DNA of 64,000 bases from Nemopilema nomurai (GCA_003864495.1 ML133386.1:1170943-1234942), one strand, 5' to 3'; counted from the stretch's first letter, positions 34,312-47,821 are shown. Notes: generated by a model not told the origin, from the sequence alone. Numbers and translations are program-made.

Positions 34312-37300
34312 ATGACGAGGCATATCTTAATTCAGTTGATTTTTGCAATAGTTTTACCTTCAGTTTTCAAGCAGTTCGTCGATGCCCAGGTGTTTGAGCT
34401 CACCGTGCAGAACTTTGAGCAGTTTACTAAGGACAAGGATGTTATGCTGGTGGAGTTCTTTGCACCATGGTAAGGAACGTTACTTTTTCAAATTTGATCA
34501 GGAAAAGGTTGAATTAATTCAATTTAGTATTCAAGTGACAACATAATTCAATTAGACTAATAGGAGGATGCAATTTCGTGTTATGTTCGCTGGATTGCAA
34601 AATCAATATCTTCTAGGGAAAACCCTTTAAAGGGTTAGGGCAAGTTTGGTATTTAGGCAGCAAAAAATTAATTCGCAAAAAATTGGCGTTTAGAGACATC
34701 AATTTCCATTATTTCTGCACAAACATACGTTGGTAAATCTCTGCCCTTCAAGTTTTTCGGTGATTCCACCTAGCCAATGCCATGTTTGCAAGGGGTCGCT
34801 TCTTTCTTGGAATATTGACGAAGACGTGCTAGCTGTATTATTGATAATATCTGGGCTGTAGATCTGGTGCATTTGTTTATTCAGCTTCACCTGCGCTCAT
34901 TGATTAACAAATAGCCATGCTTATTCTTCCATACATAGCAATGTCTAATTTATCTACATTTCCGTCAATTAAAGAGGGTGCACCAACCATACTTCATGCA
35001 TGCAGGCGACACATTTGTTTAATCAACTTGCAATCGGGCCCACCTGGCCATTTGTTAGCTAATTTCGCTTGCTTCCTTGTTGCTCTTACTATTTTGACAT
35101 GCTTACCATTCTGGGCTTATGATTATGATTCCCACAAGGTGTCATCATTGTCAAGAGCTGCAACCGGAATGGGAGAAGGCTGCATCAGCTCTAGCAGTAA
35201 ACAGAGAGTACATATTGGGAAAGGTATGTCGTGTTTTTCATGCCATTACGACCTAATTTTATATGACTTATACAAACCATAAATGCGCCTCCTCAGTTTG
35301 AAAATTTTAAGATTGAAAAATTTCTGCCTCCGATCCCCTTTATTGGGCGCCCCACGCCCCAAGTAACTACTCTACCTTCTTTAAGTGCACATTAGAAGTC
35401 GACCTCTTCCGCTGGTAATTTTCTGCAGTGTTGGTGCCACTGTTGTTATGGGATGCTTTTGCAGCAAACAGAGAACAGTAGTTGTTGTTGTAGTTGTTTT
35501 ACCTGTTCCGAATGGCTAAGACAACGTTCCCGATCTAAGTGCGTTCCTCTGTTTTTTTGCCTTTTCCACCTTTTGCATCGTTCCAGAACTCTGTATTACC
35601 AGTTGTATGACATTTCATTGCCAGGCAGACTGCTTTGGGACCGGCAAAGACCTCTGTGATCGCTTCGGCGTTCAGATGTATCCAAGCATCAAGCTGTTCC
35701 GCCATGGTGTCTTTCAGCAAGATTTCGAAGGCGACAGAAATGCAGGTTTGTTGTAATGAGCTGCCTCGCTTTCGTCCGCTAATGGCCTATGCCCCTTCCG
35801 CTTTGGAACTCTAAAGCACAACTCTACTGTCTAGTTCTTTTGCTTCTCATTTATCTGAGACTATTACTGTCTGCATGCTGTCTTTCAGATGCGATAATCC
35901 GGTATTTGCAACAAGTTCAGTCACAGGCAGCTGCCACTCAGCCTGGTATGTATAATGTGTCTATTGGTTAGTTTTTGGGGTGCAGATTAAAACACATCTC
36001 TCAAACCCACCATTTCTTAATTCTATTAATACAAGCAGTGGAACAACCAATTTCACCATTATCCAACCCATCAAATTTGTCTTGTGCTCTATTGTCTGCT
36101 AAGCCATCCTTTTCTCAAAGAGACTAACTGTCCAATCAACCTTTGATAGCATTTACAGCATTTTTAGTGACTGTGCTAACTGATACTTGTGTTGCGCACT
36201 GTTTTGCGATCGTGAAAATGAGAATGGCTTTCATGCCTCTGCAAAATAAGTAATCAACAGTCCATTCGGATAAACAGCCGATTATCAAAATCAACATAGG
36301 CTGGCTCTCTGAGTGCATATGGCCGTTCAGAGTCTCCCTACCGACCCTGAAATTCATATGCTCGCTTGACATTTCAGATGGCGGCTGGACGCCGAACGCT
36401 GATCCATGGCAGACGGGCGCTAGCTTCCAATACGCCTACCCAATGACGACGCCGCCAATGAACCCGACCATTCAGCCCGTGCGGCAAATCGAGCCAATCG
36501 CAACAGCCCGGCCTTTCGCAGCACCGGTAGCCAATCAGTGGCTGCCTATAGCCAACAGGCCAGAGCCTCAAAGGCCAATCGAGCCACCGCCACCAAATGG
36601 TAATAATCTATGGAATTTTTTCAATACTTTGTGGAATCGTAACCAAGCCCAGGCGCCTTCGTTGTTTCAAAGTGCCGTTTCAAGCAAACCAGTGTTGCCT
36701 AGCGTTCATACAGTCCAGCAGCAACAACAACCCCGCCCGGAACCAATGCAAACCAGGACAGCGACTGCCACCATTCAGTACCAAAGTAATAATAACGCGC
36801 CATTCCAGGCCCAAGCATCAGCGTACCAACTAGGCTTTCAAAAAAACCCATCATCAAGTCTTGCTATGCCTGCTGCTCCTGTTGCGGGCACATACCAGGG
36901 TCTTTTGGACAGCACCAACAACGGCCTTGGTACTTCCTTCATTGTCATAGACGGCAAGCCATATGCAATCAGGCGCGTTATCAACCGCTATAGCAATGCT
37001 TTCACGCCTGGAAGTGTAAGTATTGGCCGCTTCCAACCATTCCCGAGATTCGGTCGTGTTTACATGAGAGGCGTGGCAATACCACACGTTGTCCGACAGG
37101 CCCTGGTAAGGAGCACCGCCCCCAAAGCTCCAGCCCGACAACAGTTTACAAACCCAAGTCAACAGCGCTCTTTTCGAACACCTTTTGCACCCCCGTTGTC
37201 TCCCCAAGTCAGCAGAATTATAAGCAAAGCACCAGCCACTCATGTACAACAACCACTTCCTATAGCTTCAAACAGAAACCGCCAATCAATCGCAGCTCAA

Positions 37301-38458
37301 AGGTTCCATGTTGCTAAACCTAATTACATGCAAATGTATTCTAAATATGTGAAAGCACGTGAAATGTCCAATTTAAGACCAAACCCAGTTTATCCGAGAA
37401 ATAAAGGACGCATGGATTTGTTAAGAGGCCCACCAGTTATGGCTATGAGAAGGCAGCAGACAAAACCTGTTGCTCGTCCTCCAAGTCTTTTGAGCCCCGG
37501 AAGAAAGTATGCAGTGAGTATAAAGGGAAGTCCAGGGTCACTAGCTCTTGAAGCAATCAGGTACAAAGCTGTAACTAACCCGGGTTTCCTGTCTGGTCTC
37601 TTATCAGGACGTTCTCGGCTAGCAGAGCAACGAAGACTGATGCCAGTGGCGTCCGTAAATGGTAATCGTGTAAACATAAGAACACTCGGTCCCAAGCTAC
37701 CCGTGAACCTTCCCCAGACAGACAGAGCCCTCATTCGAGAAAAGATCATCCGGCCAGCTAACCTCAGGGGCAACTTAGCACCAAAGAGCGCATTCACGGG
37801 CTCGCCCCCTGCTAAAATTGTGTACATCCCGCAAAGTGCGTACCGAAGGCTGCCCACATGGTACAGACCAAAGATAGGGCCAGCTCTCGTTAAATACACA
37901 ATAAAGACCAATGACCAGGCAAGACCGCCGGAAATCGCTCGCACAGCAAATAAAAAGCAAGCGCTGGTCCGGCCGCCGGTCGTTGACATTTGGCGACGAA
38001 TATATAACTTCTATAACAAAAAGGGGACCGGAAACTTGTCACAAAGAGGACCGCTTGAAAGACCAGCTCTCACTCCAGTCAATAATCTAAAACAGGGGAC
38101 GATGTTGAATACCAGAAATCCTCCAGGCGTGGCGGCGGTTGGTTCGCCGATTATTCGTGTTCGAAATTTTCAAAACCCCAATGCCCTTGGCAAGAATAGA
38201 CCAAGTGCAGAAGGCCTAAGGCCACACCCTCAAATGTCTCAAAGAGTCGTTCCGTTTGCTGCAGGTGCAAAAAGCTTCCTGGGTAATGACCCGCATAAGA
38301 GCCAGGGTAAGATGGTTCCCGCCCAGCTCTGGGACAAAAGAAGTCGGATTCGGTCTTTCTTTATTAGCAAAAAGAACACCATCCCGCAGAGGCCCACAAG
38401 CTCGGGAAATTGGGGAACTCTAAGAAAGAAGCGCTCTTGGCACCGAATAATGGAGTAG
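34312..38458 (+). CDS. Secreted thioredoxin-fold protein with long cysteine-free basic tail
   Basis: Five exons: 34312-34469, 35139-35223, 35625-35745, 35889-35945 and 36378-38458 (TAG), giving 833 residues. The start MTRHILIQLIFAIVLPSVF is a signal peptide. A single PDI a-type thioredoxin domain follows (about residues 27-138): VMLVEFFAPW, then CHHC as the redox site (exon 2), a second cysteine pair in ADCFGTGKDLCDRFG, and the cis-proline in YPSIKLF. From about residue 142 a tail of roughly 690 residues begins, encoded almost wholly by the last exon. It is rich in Pro, Gln, Asn, Arg and Lys, has no cysteine, contains a QQQQQ run and many dibasic sites, and ends RKKRSWHRIME. There is no KDEL-type signal, so secretion rather than ER residence is inferred. 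I do not recognise the tail; a matrix, mucus or mineral role is only a guess. Candidate AATAAA signals occur at 39634 and 39648. Confidence 0.85.
36378..38458 (+). CDS. Terminal tail exon 1 (Pro/Gln/Arg-rich)
   Basis: This 2,081-nt exon starts in phase 1 after ATTTCAG and opens DGGWTPNADPWQTG. Its first quarter is Pro/Gln/Asn-rich, and the rest is strongly basic with Pro, Ser and short hydrophobic pieces. Local motifs that recur loosely in the 41509-44909 exon are RGPPVM, IKGSPGSLA and a WRRIYNFY aromatic-basic box. No cysteine or known domain is visible. The minus strand is also open for long stretches, but codon structure and splicing support only the plus strand. Confidence 0.85.
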
Positions 38459-41400
38459 CGCTTTTCCTAGCTTAGCAATGAAATGCTCAAGCGAGCTATG
38501 GAAGGAACTTCACTACTGCTAATCCTTCAACGTGAGTTTAAAGAATGAGATTTTCAGGGGCTCTTTTTCTAAGAACATTTTGTACTTGGAAGCTGCAGCT
38601 AATGAACAGCTGGGAGCATGAAAGAGGCTTTTTCGCATAGAACAGGGTGATTGAATAGGTTTAAGCATAGAATGAAAGTTAGTGTTGCACCCAAATGGTC
38701 GCGTTATCAAGTCTTGTTGCTTCAAAGCATGTGTTCCTCAGCATGATTTCCCAAGTGTTAGATTTGGATTCGCAGAGGAATTTAGTAGAACATGGGACAG
38801 TATTCGCTCAATAATGCTGCAGTATTCAACTTCACTGAAACGACATTTTGATTGACGAGGGCGGCAGGTATACCCAGGCACTCGACCAAACGAGTGGCGA
38901 TCGCACTGGAAGGCGTGAAACGGAGAGCGTAAGCACGCAAGCAGTTCTGGTGAACAGCAAAATGGACTGAAGACTCACTGTAAATAGTGCAATTTGGAAT
39001 CTTCTATTGTTATTACGAATAATTAACTTCGGGTGTGCTTAATCACACCTACGACCAACTCATCTTCACTTGCTACAGTTCGTAGGCATCTCCAAAGACA
39101 GCTGACGAAAGGAAAGATGACGTTCGGGCCTAATCTTAAAAATCGGTCTTCAAGCTTGGTTTATGTCTGTGACTTTCGGCAATTTGACTTTTCATGAAAT
39201 GATCGGCAACTCATTGCTTTCAGAGAACTATGAATTGAAGCAAGCTGAAATTTATCATATGTCGAAGTGTTCAGTGTCTGAACAAATGCTCGAAAGTTTC
39301 TCTTTTCAAGTTGAAATCTCGTAAACAGAAATGTGTTTAAAAGCAGTTAGATAATTTATTTGGATTAGGATTCAGTTCTTATATCTCGGTTGTAGCATTC
39401 GTTTATCATCATCATATCACTCGTTAGATCGCTGTAGTATTTGGTATATAAAATGCTTGAAGAACAATTTGCAAAAACGATAACTTCAGATCATTGGCTA
39501 GCTCCGAATTCAACGGAAGCGAACTTGGTGCCCATTCCATCGTTTGTGTGATTAGGTATGGTCTTGTGACCTTTTTCCATTAAACTGCGTATTCTCTTCA
39601 AGTTGATTGCACAACACACCTCTGTGTTTTGCGAATAAATGCCCTTCAATAAATCAGATTCTCTTGCCCCTTCCGGGGGGGGGGCTGCTAGGGACAAGTG
39701 CTTAACAAAAACAGCTAGATCAAATGCAACAAAGCGAAAGCTGATGACTTGTCCATGTCTACGTCGCGACGCATAGCGTCAAAAAGAGTCACTTGATGCT
39801 TGAGAGATGATAAATTTGAGTTTTTTAACACACAAAGCTACACACGGGCCCGTTTCATTCGATCTTGTCTTCATAAGACAATTTCGACCTATCCAAAAGA
39901 CGTCCTTGTTTCACTTGCATTACACAACCAACCCAGAGCTTTAAGCTTCCTTGAAAAAAGGGAAACTATTTTGGTTGTCCACTCACTGTCTGGTACCCAG
40001 GGTAGCAATTCAGTTGCTCGTTGCTTACATCAACTTACCCTCTGAAACTCGAAATATGTGTCATCGGGAAATGTGTCTTCGGGAAATGTGTCTTCGGGAA
40101 ATGTGTCTTCGGGAAATGTGTCTTCGGGAAATGTGTCTTCGGGAAATGTGTCCTGGAGAGAAACGTGTACATTAAAGATGCTACCTACGTCTGTGTACAC
40201 AAATTAAACAACAATAAGGCCTAAAGGTTTCTGAAAGGCTGGCACGATGAATGAACTTCCTAAAATTTTCCTTGTTCCGAAGCGTCAGCACACGGAAAAA
40301 TTAAATTGGTTTAACTTTGATGTATGGTGTCGCTAGGCTGAAAAAACACGATGCGTGCGCATAGAGACAAATTGATCCCACTATCTTTGGTCAGCGCCAC
40401 CGCAGGGCACTGTAACGGGAACAATGTGAATTCAGCTTGAGTCTCCGAGGAGTCCTCAGGCTCCCTAAAGATGGAGGATGATCAACTTAGAGACGTTTCC
40501 TTTGCACACGCTGTCAATCGCCTAGACAGTAAGAGTTTCTAGTGTGGCTTCTTCCCTGCTAACTTTGAGTTGTACATGGTAAGAGGTGTCGCTGTTTTGG
40601 TGCCCAACCCTTTCCCCGGCTATGTACCGGTACGACTCAGCAGCCAGGGCCAATTTTTTAATTCATTGCCTACATTTTACTTTTTTACTTATTTTTTCTC
40701 TGATCCTAAGGCAATCATTGTTGTAAAATGGTTTTGTATGCAACAGATACATCAACGTAATTTTCTAAAAAAAAAAACCTACGTACACGCCTTTTCGTAG
40801 ATGACACTACAAAGTTGAAAATAATAATGACACGTAGGTATAGTCCTGGCACTTTTATTCAGTGCGGGTGCCGATGGCTTTTCTAGGAGCATGAGAGGTC
40901 ATGCAATTTGATGACCGTATGCAATCCGGCCATGGTATGGATGACTCTGATGGTCACTTATGGATACAATCCGGTCACTTATGGTCATCATACTGAAACA
41001 GAGTTGCATGACCACAGTCACTGCATGATGCCTATTTCGGCTATCACTAAAAATTTGAAAATGATCATTATGCTGATGTTTACATCTGCTAATTAATCAA
41101 ATGCATTGGAACATTCCCGGGTATCCTTCGCCTGCTTTTGATCTGTAGTGTTTTCAACTTCCAAGTTTGACAAAGCTGATTTTCGGGTTGACACATCTCA
41201 TTCTGGACAATTTCCAAAAGTGCTTTCTGTATCATGCACTTTGCGACTGGGTCCTCATTTAACTGCTGAGGATGTTGGTGTAGATTCTTACAGAGAATTT
41301 CCTTCAAAAGGATTGACGTAGACAATATGACATGAAAGTGATCTTGTCACATTACCATGCCACTGTAAGAACTGCAAGGAAGCAGCTCTGCTATTCTCTA

Positions 41401-41508
41401 CAGTGATGGCACGTGACGTGGCACGTGACATGGTACGCGGCTGGTCCACCCAAGAGCGCGCGCTACCTCACTGTAATGCGATAACCCTAATCCTAAACTT
41501 TCATGCAG
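38459..41508. other. Region between the two tail exons
   Basis: No thioredoxin-coding exon, signal-peptide exon or other coding exon was found in 3 kb on either strand. It contains candidate polyadenylation signals (39634, 39648), a 15-bp repeat (40051-40155), a poly-G/C run near 39676, and a stretch around 40897-41030 of short direct and inverted repeats of GGTCATGCA and CAATCCGGTCACTTATGG. The absence of a 5' end matters for the exon at 41509. Confidence 0.6.
40051..40155. repeat. 15-bp tandem repeat, about six copies
   Basis: The unit TTCGGGAAATGTGTC is repeated about six times almost without change. Because 15 is a multiple of three it gives a repeated REMCL peptide in one frame, but there is no start context or splice support, so I treat it as non-coding. 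Confidence 0.92.
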
Positions 41509-44500
41509 GTCGGCACCAGAGTCTGAACGGGAGCATATCCGAGCTGAGTAGGGACATGCAGAGCTGGGTAAGCATGCTCGAATCTTTGCTGGACCGGCAA
41601 AAGGCGTCGCAACTACCAGCCCCCAATCTGCCCGGACAGAACGTGGAGCAACGAGACAACACGGATGCCCCCGTAACCCCGCAACAAACAACGCTTGTAG
41701 ACAAACTGCAACAAGCAAGCGACACTAAGATGCAACACCTGTTCAGTCAGTACCCGCAAATAAGCGAAACGTTTAAGCCTGTCGAACAATTACTTGCTAA
41801 CATAACAAAAGCACAGTCATTGAACAATGGACCGAATTCATGGAGTAACTATCAATATCAAACCAATCCAGTGTTTCCATATCAACAAGAAAACACAGGG
41901 ATTCAGAAGGATGTTAGTCAGACGCAAACTAGGATTGCGACAAACAGCTTTCCTCAAACAGCCCAGTCGAATCAGTTTGGTGACACAAATAGCGATATAG
42001 CAAAAGCCCTGCAGAATTTCAACCAACTGCAAGGGAATCTACCAGGTAATGAAGGAGAACGGAGTGGCTACGCTGCCGCCAATCCAACTAGGAGCCCCTT
42101 TGCAGGTTTCTTCTGGGGGCCTACCCAAATGCGCCAGCCTGCCTGGAGGGAGTCAGATCAATACGGGCAGCCGACAGCCAACAAGGGGAGCTTCGACGTA
42201 GCGCAATTCCTAAGGGCAACCGAAAAGCCAGTTCGACCGTGGCCCACTCCAAAACCTTTTAATTACGACATGGACACGCTGGATCAGATTCGACAGCGCG
42301 CTTTGGAACAGAGACTGCTCGAAAATGAACTGAGAAAAGAGAGACAGCCTATTAAACAGGAGCCCGTGCTCCCAAAGCAGCCTAACTTGGTGAAGGGGGG
42401 CAATGTTGGAGCTAGAGAGGCTACGCCCTTTCCTGCTATCAAAATTGCACCTTTTTCAGGGAATGCTCCTGCACAAAAGGCACGCTTGCATCCGTGGCCA
42501 TTCGCTCTGAAGATTAAGGTCATTCCCCCAGACGGTGGGAACTACATAATGCGCATCAAAGGTCCCCTTGATAGCCTGGCGCCAAAGGTCAGTTCTGCAC
42601 AGAGCCGCTCCAAAGGAATCTTTCCACAGAAATTCGCAGCAAATTACCTGAGCATGAAGCCAAGATACCTTGCGCCAGTGAATAGAAACTATAAACCTCA
42701 AACAATCACCGGATCCGTTAACAATCCAACTGTCTACTTAAAAGTTCCAAGAAGTCATAAGAAATTCATCGAACTAACTACTTCCTTTCCAAATAACAAG
42801 TGGAAGTCGGCTGCGGCAGCAAACAGTCAGAGGAAGAGCAATGTCGTCTCGATGAAATTGCCATTCAACGTTTCCCTCGCCACTGTCTTAAAGAATATTT
42901 ATGAAAGCATGTTTGCCAATTACTTGAACAAGAAGCCATCCGAGGTGATGAGAGCTGCAGCAGTGGGCCGTCCAGAAGGCAATGCTTTGATTCCACGTAC
43001 AAGCAATTTGTTTGGTCAAGTAGCCTATGGGAGTTATGGAAGCAAGAGGACTGCCGTTTTTCCAAAACAGGTCCCTAGACGAGTATTACAGTCTTACATT
43101 AATGTGCCAAATCCAGCTATCAAAGCGTTCTATACTCCCAAGAGGGAAAATGGACCATTTGAACAAAAAGGGAATGTCATCTTCCGTCCTGCGATTGCAA
43201 GGTCCGTGAAAAGTATGCATGATTTCACCAATGGTGCTCCGTTTATGAAGATGACAAGTCTAGGTAGTCATGGTGTTCAACAAAATGTCAATGGTAGGCT
43301 GAATGCTAGAAGAGGGTATCTGAACTTAAGACAAGGAATTAGTCAACCTTACGGCAAATTTGATTGGAAGAAAATCTACGAAAAGCTAAGAAGTGTTTCA
43401 AGCAGAGGCCACTCAAACAGGCTGCAACCAAATCGAGGCACGGTGGCCAATTACTTTGCACATTTAAATCCAAAAAAAGATACAATCCAGAAGAAGAACG
43501 AGTTTCCGGAATCGATAAGGGTGCGTTTGTACCCGGGAGTAGGACTGAATATGCAACGGTTTGCAAGTAAGCTGATCCCAAAAAGTAATCGAGCTAACAC
43601 ACGGGGAAAATCTAACAAGCCAAGTTACTTTGCCAGGCTTGAAATACAGAAGCCTGTTCAAAGTAGCAAATTAACAAATGGCAAGGATAGCACTACTGCC
43701 AGCAAGTGGCAAAATACTTTTCAAACAGCGCCTCAGTTCGAAAACGTATTGAAGTCACAGATAAAGCAGAAGGACGTTTTGCTTCAGCAGAGACACCAAT
43801 TGCCACTCGTGTTTCCATATCAGAAAAGGGTATCGCCAGTGACGACATTTGCTCTTGCCTACCCCCAAGGTCCCCCCAGCCTTCACCAAAGAAAAGCAAA
43901 CTGGCAGTTTACACCCCGGCATATTTCCAAAAAGCCTGGCAATCGTTTGAGCACTCTTGGAGCAAGCACGCTGAAATTTGGTCAAATGAAAATCCCATAC
44001 AAATACCTGAAGGACCCTATCACAATTGGACCGAATCTGAAATTAGTACCGGTATTGAATGAGGGAGTCGAGGGCAGAGCAGCCTCGCTAAGAGCGGGTG
44101 CATCGACATATAGCCTACCTAGAATACAAAGCATGACCTCGGCTAAGAGATTCTTGCCAAACAAACCTGTTGATAAACAACATTCTGATTATGCAAGTCA
44201 AATTGAGACACTGAGAAATTTGCAAATCAATAGTCAAAGAACACAATTAGGTCCAAGAGCGATTCCCAAGAGGGGACTTCCAGTTAACCATCCGCACGCA
44301 TTTGCTCAAGGGCGCCCGGTCGTGAGAGGACCGCCCCTCATGGACCGCCTAAGACACGGGCTGCCAGATTTAATTGTAAAGGGTTTCCAGAAAAAGCTGG
44401 GAGCTGATCTCTTAAAGAATGACTATGAAAATGCAAAGATTGCGCCGGAACGGCTTGTAAAAGCACAAAAAGTAGATGTTCCAGGAGAGAATGCAGTGAG

Positions 44501-44909
44501 CACATCTCACACTAATGTTGACAATGGTCCGATAGTTTTGACGGAAAAGGCCCAAACAAGGTCAACATTGATGCCTGTGAAAAGTAAAAACGAAAAGGAA
44601 AAAGAGTTGATTAAGGAATCGTCAAGAATACTGTCTCAATTTCTTAAGGAAACAGCCCCAGCAGACACAGCAAGGTGGGAAAAAAGAGATTCTGGAGCGG
44701 CTACAGATAGCCAATTAAGCGAGGCAGAGATTGTTTCAAGGAGCACGATACCAGAAGGAAACGGCTTTCAGGCGGCAGATGAAAGTTTGGCAAGGAAAAG
44801 GAAGCATTATTTGAACAACAGACTCATTCGACTGAAGCGCAAGGGAGGCGCGGGCTTGGCGCGGATAGGGAAAAGGCGAACGCTGCGAAGATCGAGACGA
44901 CTGCGGTAG
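41509..44909 (+). CDS. Giant cysteine-free basic tail exon lacking its own 5' end
   Basis: A single open exon of 3,401 nt starts after TTTCATGCAG in phase 1 and ends at TAG 44907, coding about 1,132 residues. It opens GRHQSLNGSISELSRDMQSW, an amphipathic helical stretch. A Gln/Asn/Pro-rich part follows, then a long basic part with many KR/RR sites, and it ends in an extreme cluster (KRRTLRRSRRLR). No cysteine and no recognised domain. The frame stays open upstream to a GTG at 41403 (ATG 41406), but that part has no signal peptide and crosses a good acceptor. The likeliest reading is a spliced terminal exon. The thioredoxin head exon ending at 35945 also finishes in phase 1, so it could be an alternative last exon of gene 34312-38458. 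A separate gene with an undetected first exon is the alternative. A signal AATAAA lies at 46109. Confidence 0.7.
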
Positions 44910-47821
44910 CGAACGAGAACATAGACACTAACAGGTGAACTGTATTATATTTCTAATGCGTTTAAGAGTTGGCAAGCCGTCGTGAATGCCTGTATTTGTA
45001 GCTCGATGCCTTTTGCCAAGGAACTGAATGCTTCGAAAGCGCAGCTTGGGTTAGTGGTTGTAAGACGATATGCTCGTTGGATATTTCTAAAAGTAGAACT
45101 GATGGGTGGGAAGGATATATAAAGTCAAGCATGTTCATTTTGCAAAAGGCTTGTCCGGTTTGGCACGTTTAAGCTAGTGCCTCTATTTGATATCAATGAG
45201 CATGTCAGTTCAGGATCATATTATGCCAGTAAACCTGTTATTGTGTCTTCCACTGTAATGTAAATAAGTTTGTTAAATCTGTTTGTTTGTAGAAGATATA
45301 ACACGGCTCAATCCAGCAGATTAGTTGCTGCTACAAGCCGTATTCCGGTGAACTTTTATCATTGCCAGCAGTTTTCATAGGATACTCAAAGGAGGTTCAA
45401 TGCATTAAGTCTTGGTGCAACTGCATAAAAGGCAATAGTATCACAGATGAATTTCTCAGGCAGCCTATCCGTCTAGGGTTATTATGCAAATTTAAACCGT
45501 CAGTTGAAACTTAACCTTGGTAGCAAATTACCAAAGCTGTAGGACCTCATCTCGGCTAGTTACAGATTGACAACGGTTAGCCATTCAACCATTGATTCTT
45601 CCGAAATTGAGTATATGGTTATTGTCAATCGTCAGGTTTGATGTTTAATCAGCAAATGTATTATTTAATTTCAACTAAAATGACCAGCCTCTGTTGCATA
45701 CATCATAAGAACAACAGCACAAGGTGTCGCGCTGGTATCACTTTCAGTAATGTCAGTTTAGTGCGGACGGATTCAGTCTTCAAATAGAGAATCAATCCTA
45801 TACGTTATTCATCTCTAAGCATACACTACATTAAAGTATACTAATCTATCTATTTTAATTCATGTACTTTCATTTAATACAAGTTTGATTAAAAATTAGC
45901 TTAAATGTGTCATTTCTTCTGCAAGTTCAAAGTTCTTTACTTTCACTGCTTATCTTTAAATTCTTCGTGCTATTAATGTAACATGGTCTTTTTTGTGTCT
46001 CATTTATGGCATTCTGTGTCCATTGATTAAGAAAAGAAGCGAAATGCCGAGTAAGTCACGAAATCTGAAAATTGCATGTGCTAGGTGCAGCATGGGCTAT
46101 ATTCATATAATAAATAAAGGCCATCAGTAAAGTGTTGTCTGGCAGTGTTAGCCTAAAAATCCTCTCAAAGAGCTGCAAATACTTTGAAGAGCCAGCTGGT
46201 TTGTATGACAATCTTTATAGTCTTTTGAGGAGTTGATGGCCACTGTCACCATGAAAGTGCTAAAGAATTTGAATTCAATGAATCAGCAATTTGGCATCAG
46301 CTTTTTCCTGACATGAAAATATGATGACTTGCCGAAGCAACTTAAAGAGCCCGAGACATTTTGTATAGGGCTATTGAAAGACTGTCAAACTCCTTATCGA
46401 CAATACAAATGGAAGGTTTGTAGGGCATCCGAACAGGGAGAATTACAGATACAGGGGGAGGCAGTCGCAGTTTTAAGGCACATTGAACTATTTACGCCGA
46501 GTATTTTAGAGCTTAACAGGTGCCATGTTCTCAACAAGGCCTCGTGCAAAATTGACTACGTATAGGAAGAATGTTAGTTTTAGATGCTCAAAGTCCTCTG
46601 AAAACCCAATAATTATAGTGTCATAAATAGAGTTATGTTTCTGCTACTTCACTGCAAGTCAATCCATGCTCAATAAGAAAAATCTCAAAACCATACTTAT
46701 TCATTCGTGAATTTATATTTATTTGTTTCTTTGGACTTAAAAGAAAATTTAGATCTTGCTAAAGTTTTAATAGAGGCTTGATTTGCAAATAAAAAAATCT
46801 AGAAGTACAGAATTTATTGTTTGCAGGAGAAAGTGGATCTAACAATTTTCTTAGTTACGTTACGTAGTCAGGTTGACATCCGCTAGACCCCTACCTCTCG
46901 TAATTCTCCTAACACCCGTAAGAGTCCCCAATATGTGTCTAGTAGGATTCGGGGCAATCTGCAAAGCTGACTTTTTTAACATTCTAACTGTTAAAATTTC
47001 ATTATAAAGAAATTGACAAATATTTCTGAATTGACTTCATAGCAGGGGCATTGCCAACGTGGTGCGTTTATTGCAGTGTCTGTCAACAATTGAAAGGAAA
47101 TGTTTTGGGCAGTAAATTAAGCCCGTGACCACTGTCTTCATATTAAAAGGAGAAGCTGTCTATTCAACAAGTTGCTTGACGGCGAAGTAGAAAAAGGCAA
47201 AGAAGTCATTACAAGCTTATAATAACTTCTTGAGTGGATAGGTTTTGGAAATGACAGCAAATTGTTACAAGTGTGTTTTGATAGAGAGTCAAAGATCTTA
47301 TCCTATGAAGAAGTCATTATTGCAATGAACGTTCTCAAATTATTGCAACAAAGGTTAACTTGCTGAAATGAACAGAACGAACTGAACAGCAGCACAATCT
47401 CAGAACCTTTTTCAGGTTTGAGTAAATCTTAGCTCCAGGGATGTATTGCTTTTTGGAATTTCTTGTCCCTGCCTGTTCCTCTATTCACTGCCTACTTTTT
47501 TATCATTAACACCCTTTTCCTATTTAAATACTTGTAAAGCCACTAATAATCTCAAATTAAGTCATATTAACTCCATATGATAAAAATCTTTTCATTTTAT
47601 TTAAAAAGAATTCAATGATGTTATTGTTTTCCTTCATAGCCAGATCCATGGAACATTTTCGCGCCATTTTGTACTTTTATTCCTGCATGCATTATTGAGC
47701 GACTTGTTGTTTTTTCAAAATTAGCATAAATTATGCGTTTGGTGCTGCTACATTGAAGAGAGGGCGGCAGTAGGCCACACAAAGAAGTTTGGCGACCATT
47801 TCCTCGTACTTTTTTGCCGCC
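44910..47821. other. 3' flank of tail exon and USP3 upstream region
   Basis: Probably a long 3' UTR up to the AATAAA at 46109-46114, then intergenic sequence. A short hairpin (CGGCT...CAGCA...TGCTG...AGCCG, about 45305-45341) is visible. A weak open frame at 46329-46565 has no motif. The last 150 bases before 47822 are the USP3 promoter/5' UTR by position; no clear TATA box is seen. Confidence 0.5.
46109..46114 (+). terminator. Candidate polyadenylation signal for the 41509 exon
   Basis: ATAATAAATAAAGG, 1.2 kb after the stop codon, on the coding strand and followed by GT-rich sequence (AAAGTGTTGTCTGG). Confidence 0.4.

Noticed and set aside
37390..37989. 199-codon minus-strand frame opposite tail exon 1
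   Set aside because: Shadow of a stop-poor Pro/Arg-rich exon; no splice or start support.
40021..40224. Repeated REMCL/GKCVF peptides
   Set aside because: Open only because a 15-bp repeat keeps frame; no start context, splice sites or flanking coding sequence.
41403..41508. In-frame extension with ATG at 41406 as start of the giant tail exon
   Set aside because: The extension has no signal peptide, reads like non-coding sequence and crosses a strong acceptor at 41508; kept only as a weak alternative.
46329..46565. 78-codon + frame
   Set aside because: No motif, lies after a polyadenylation signal, no splice partner.
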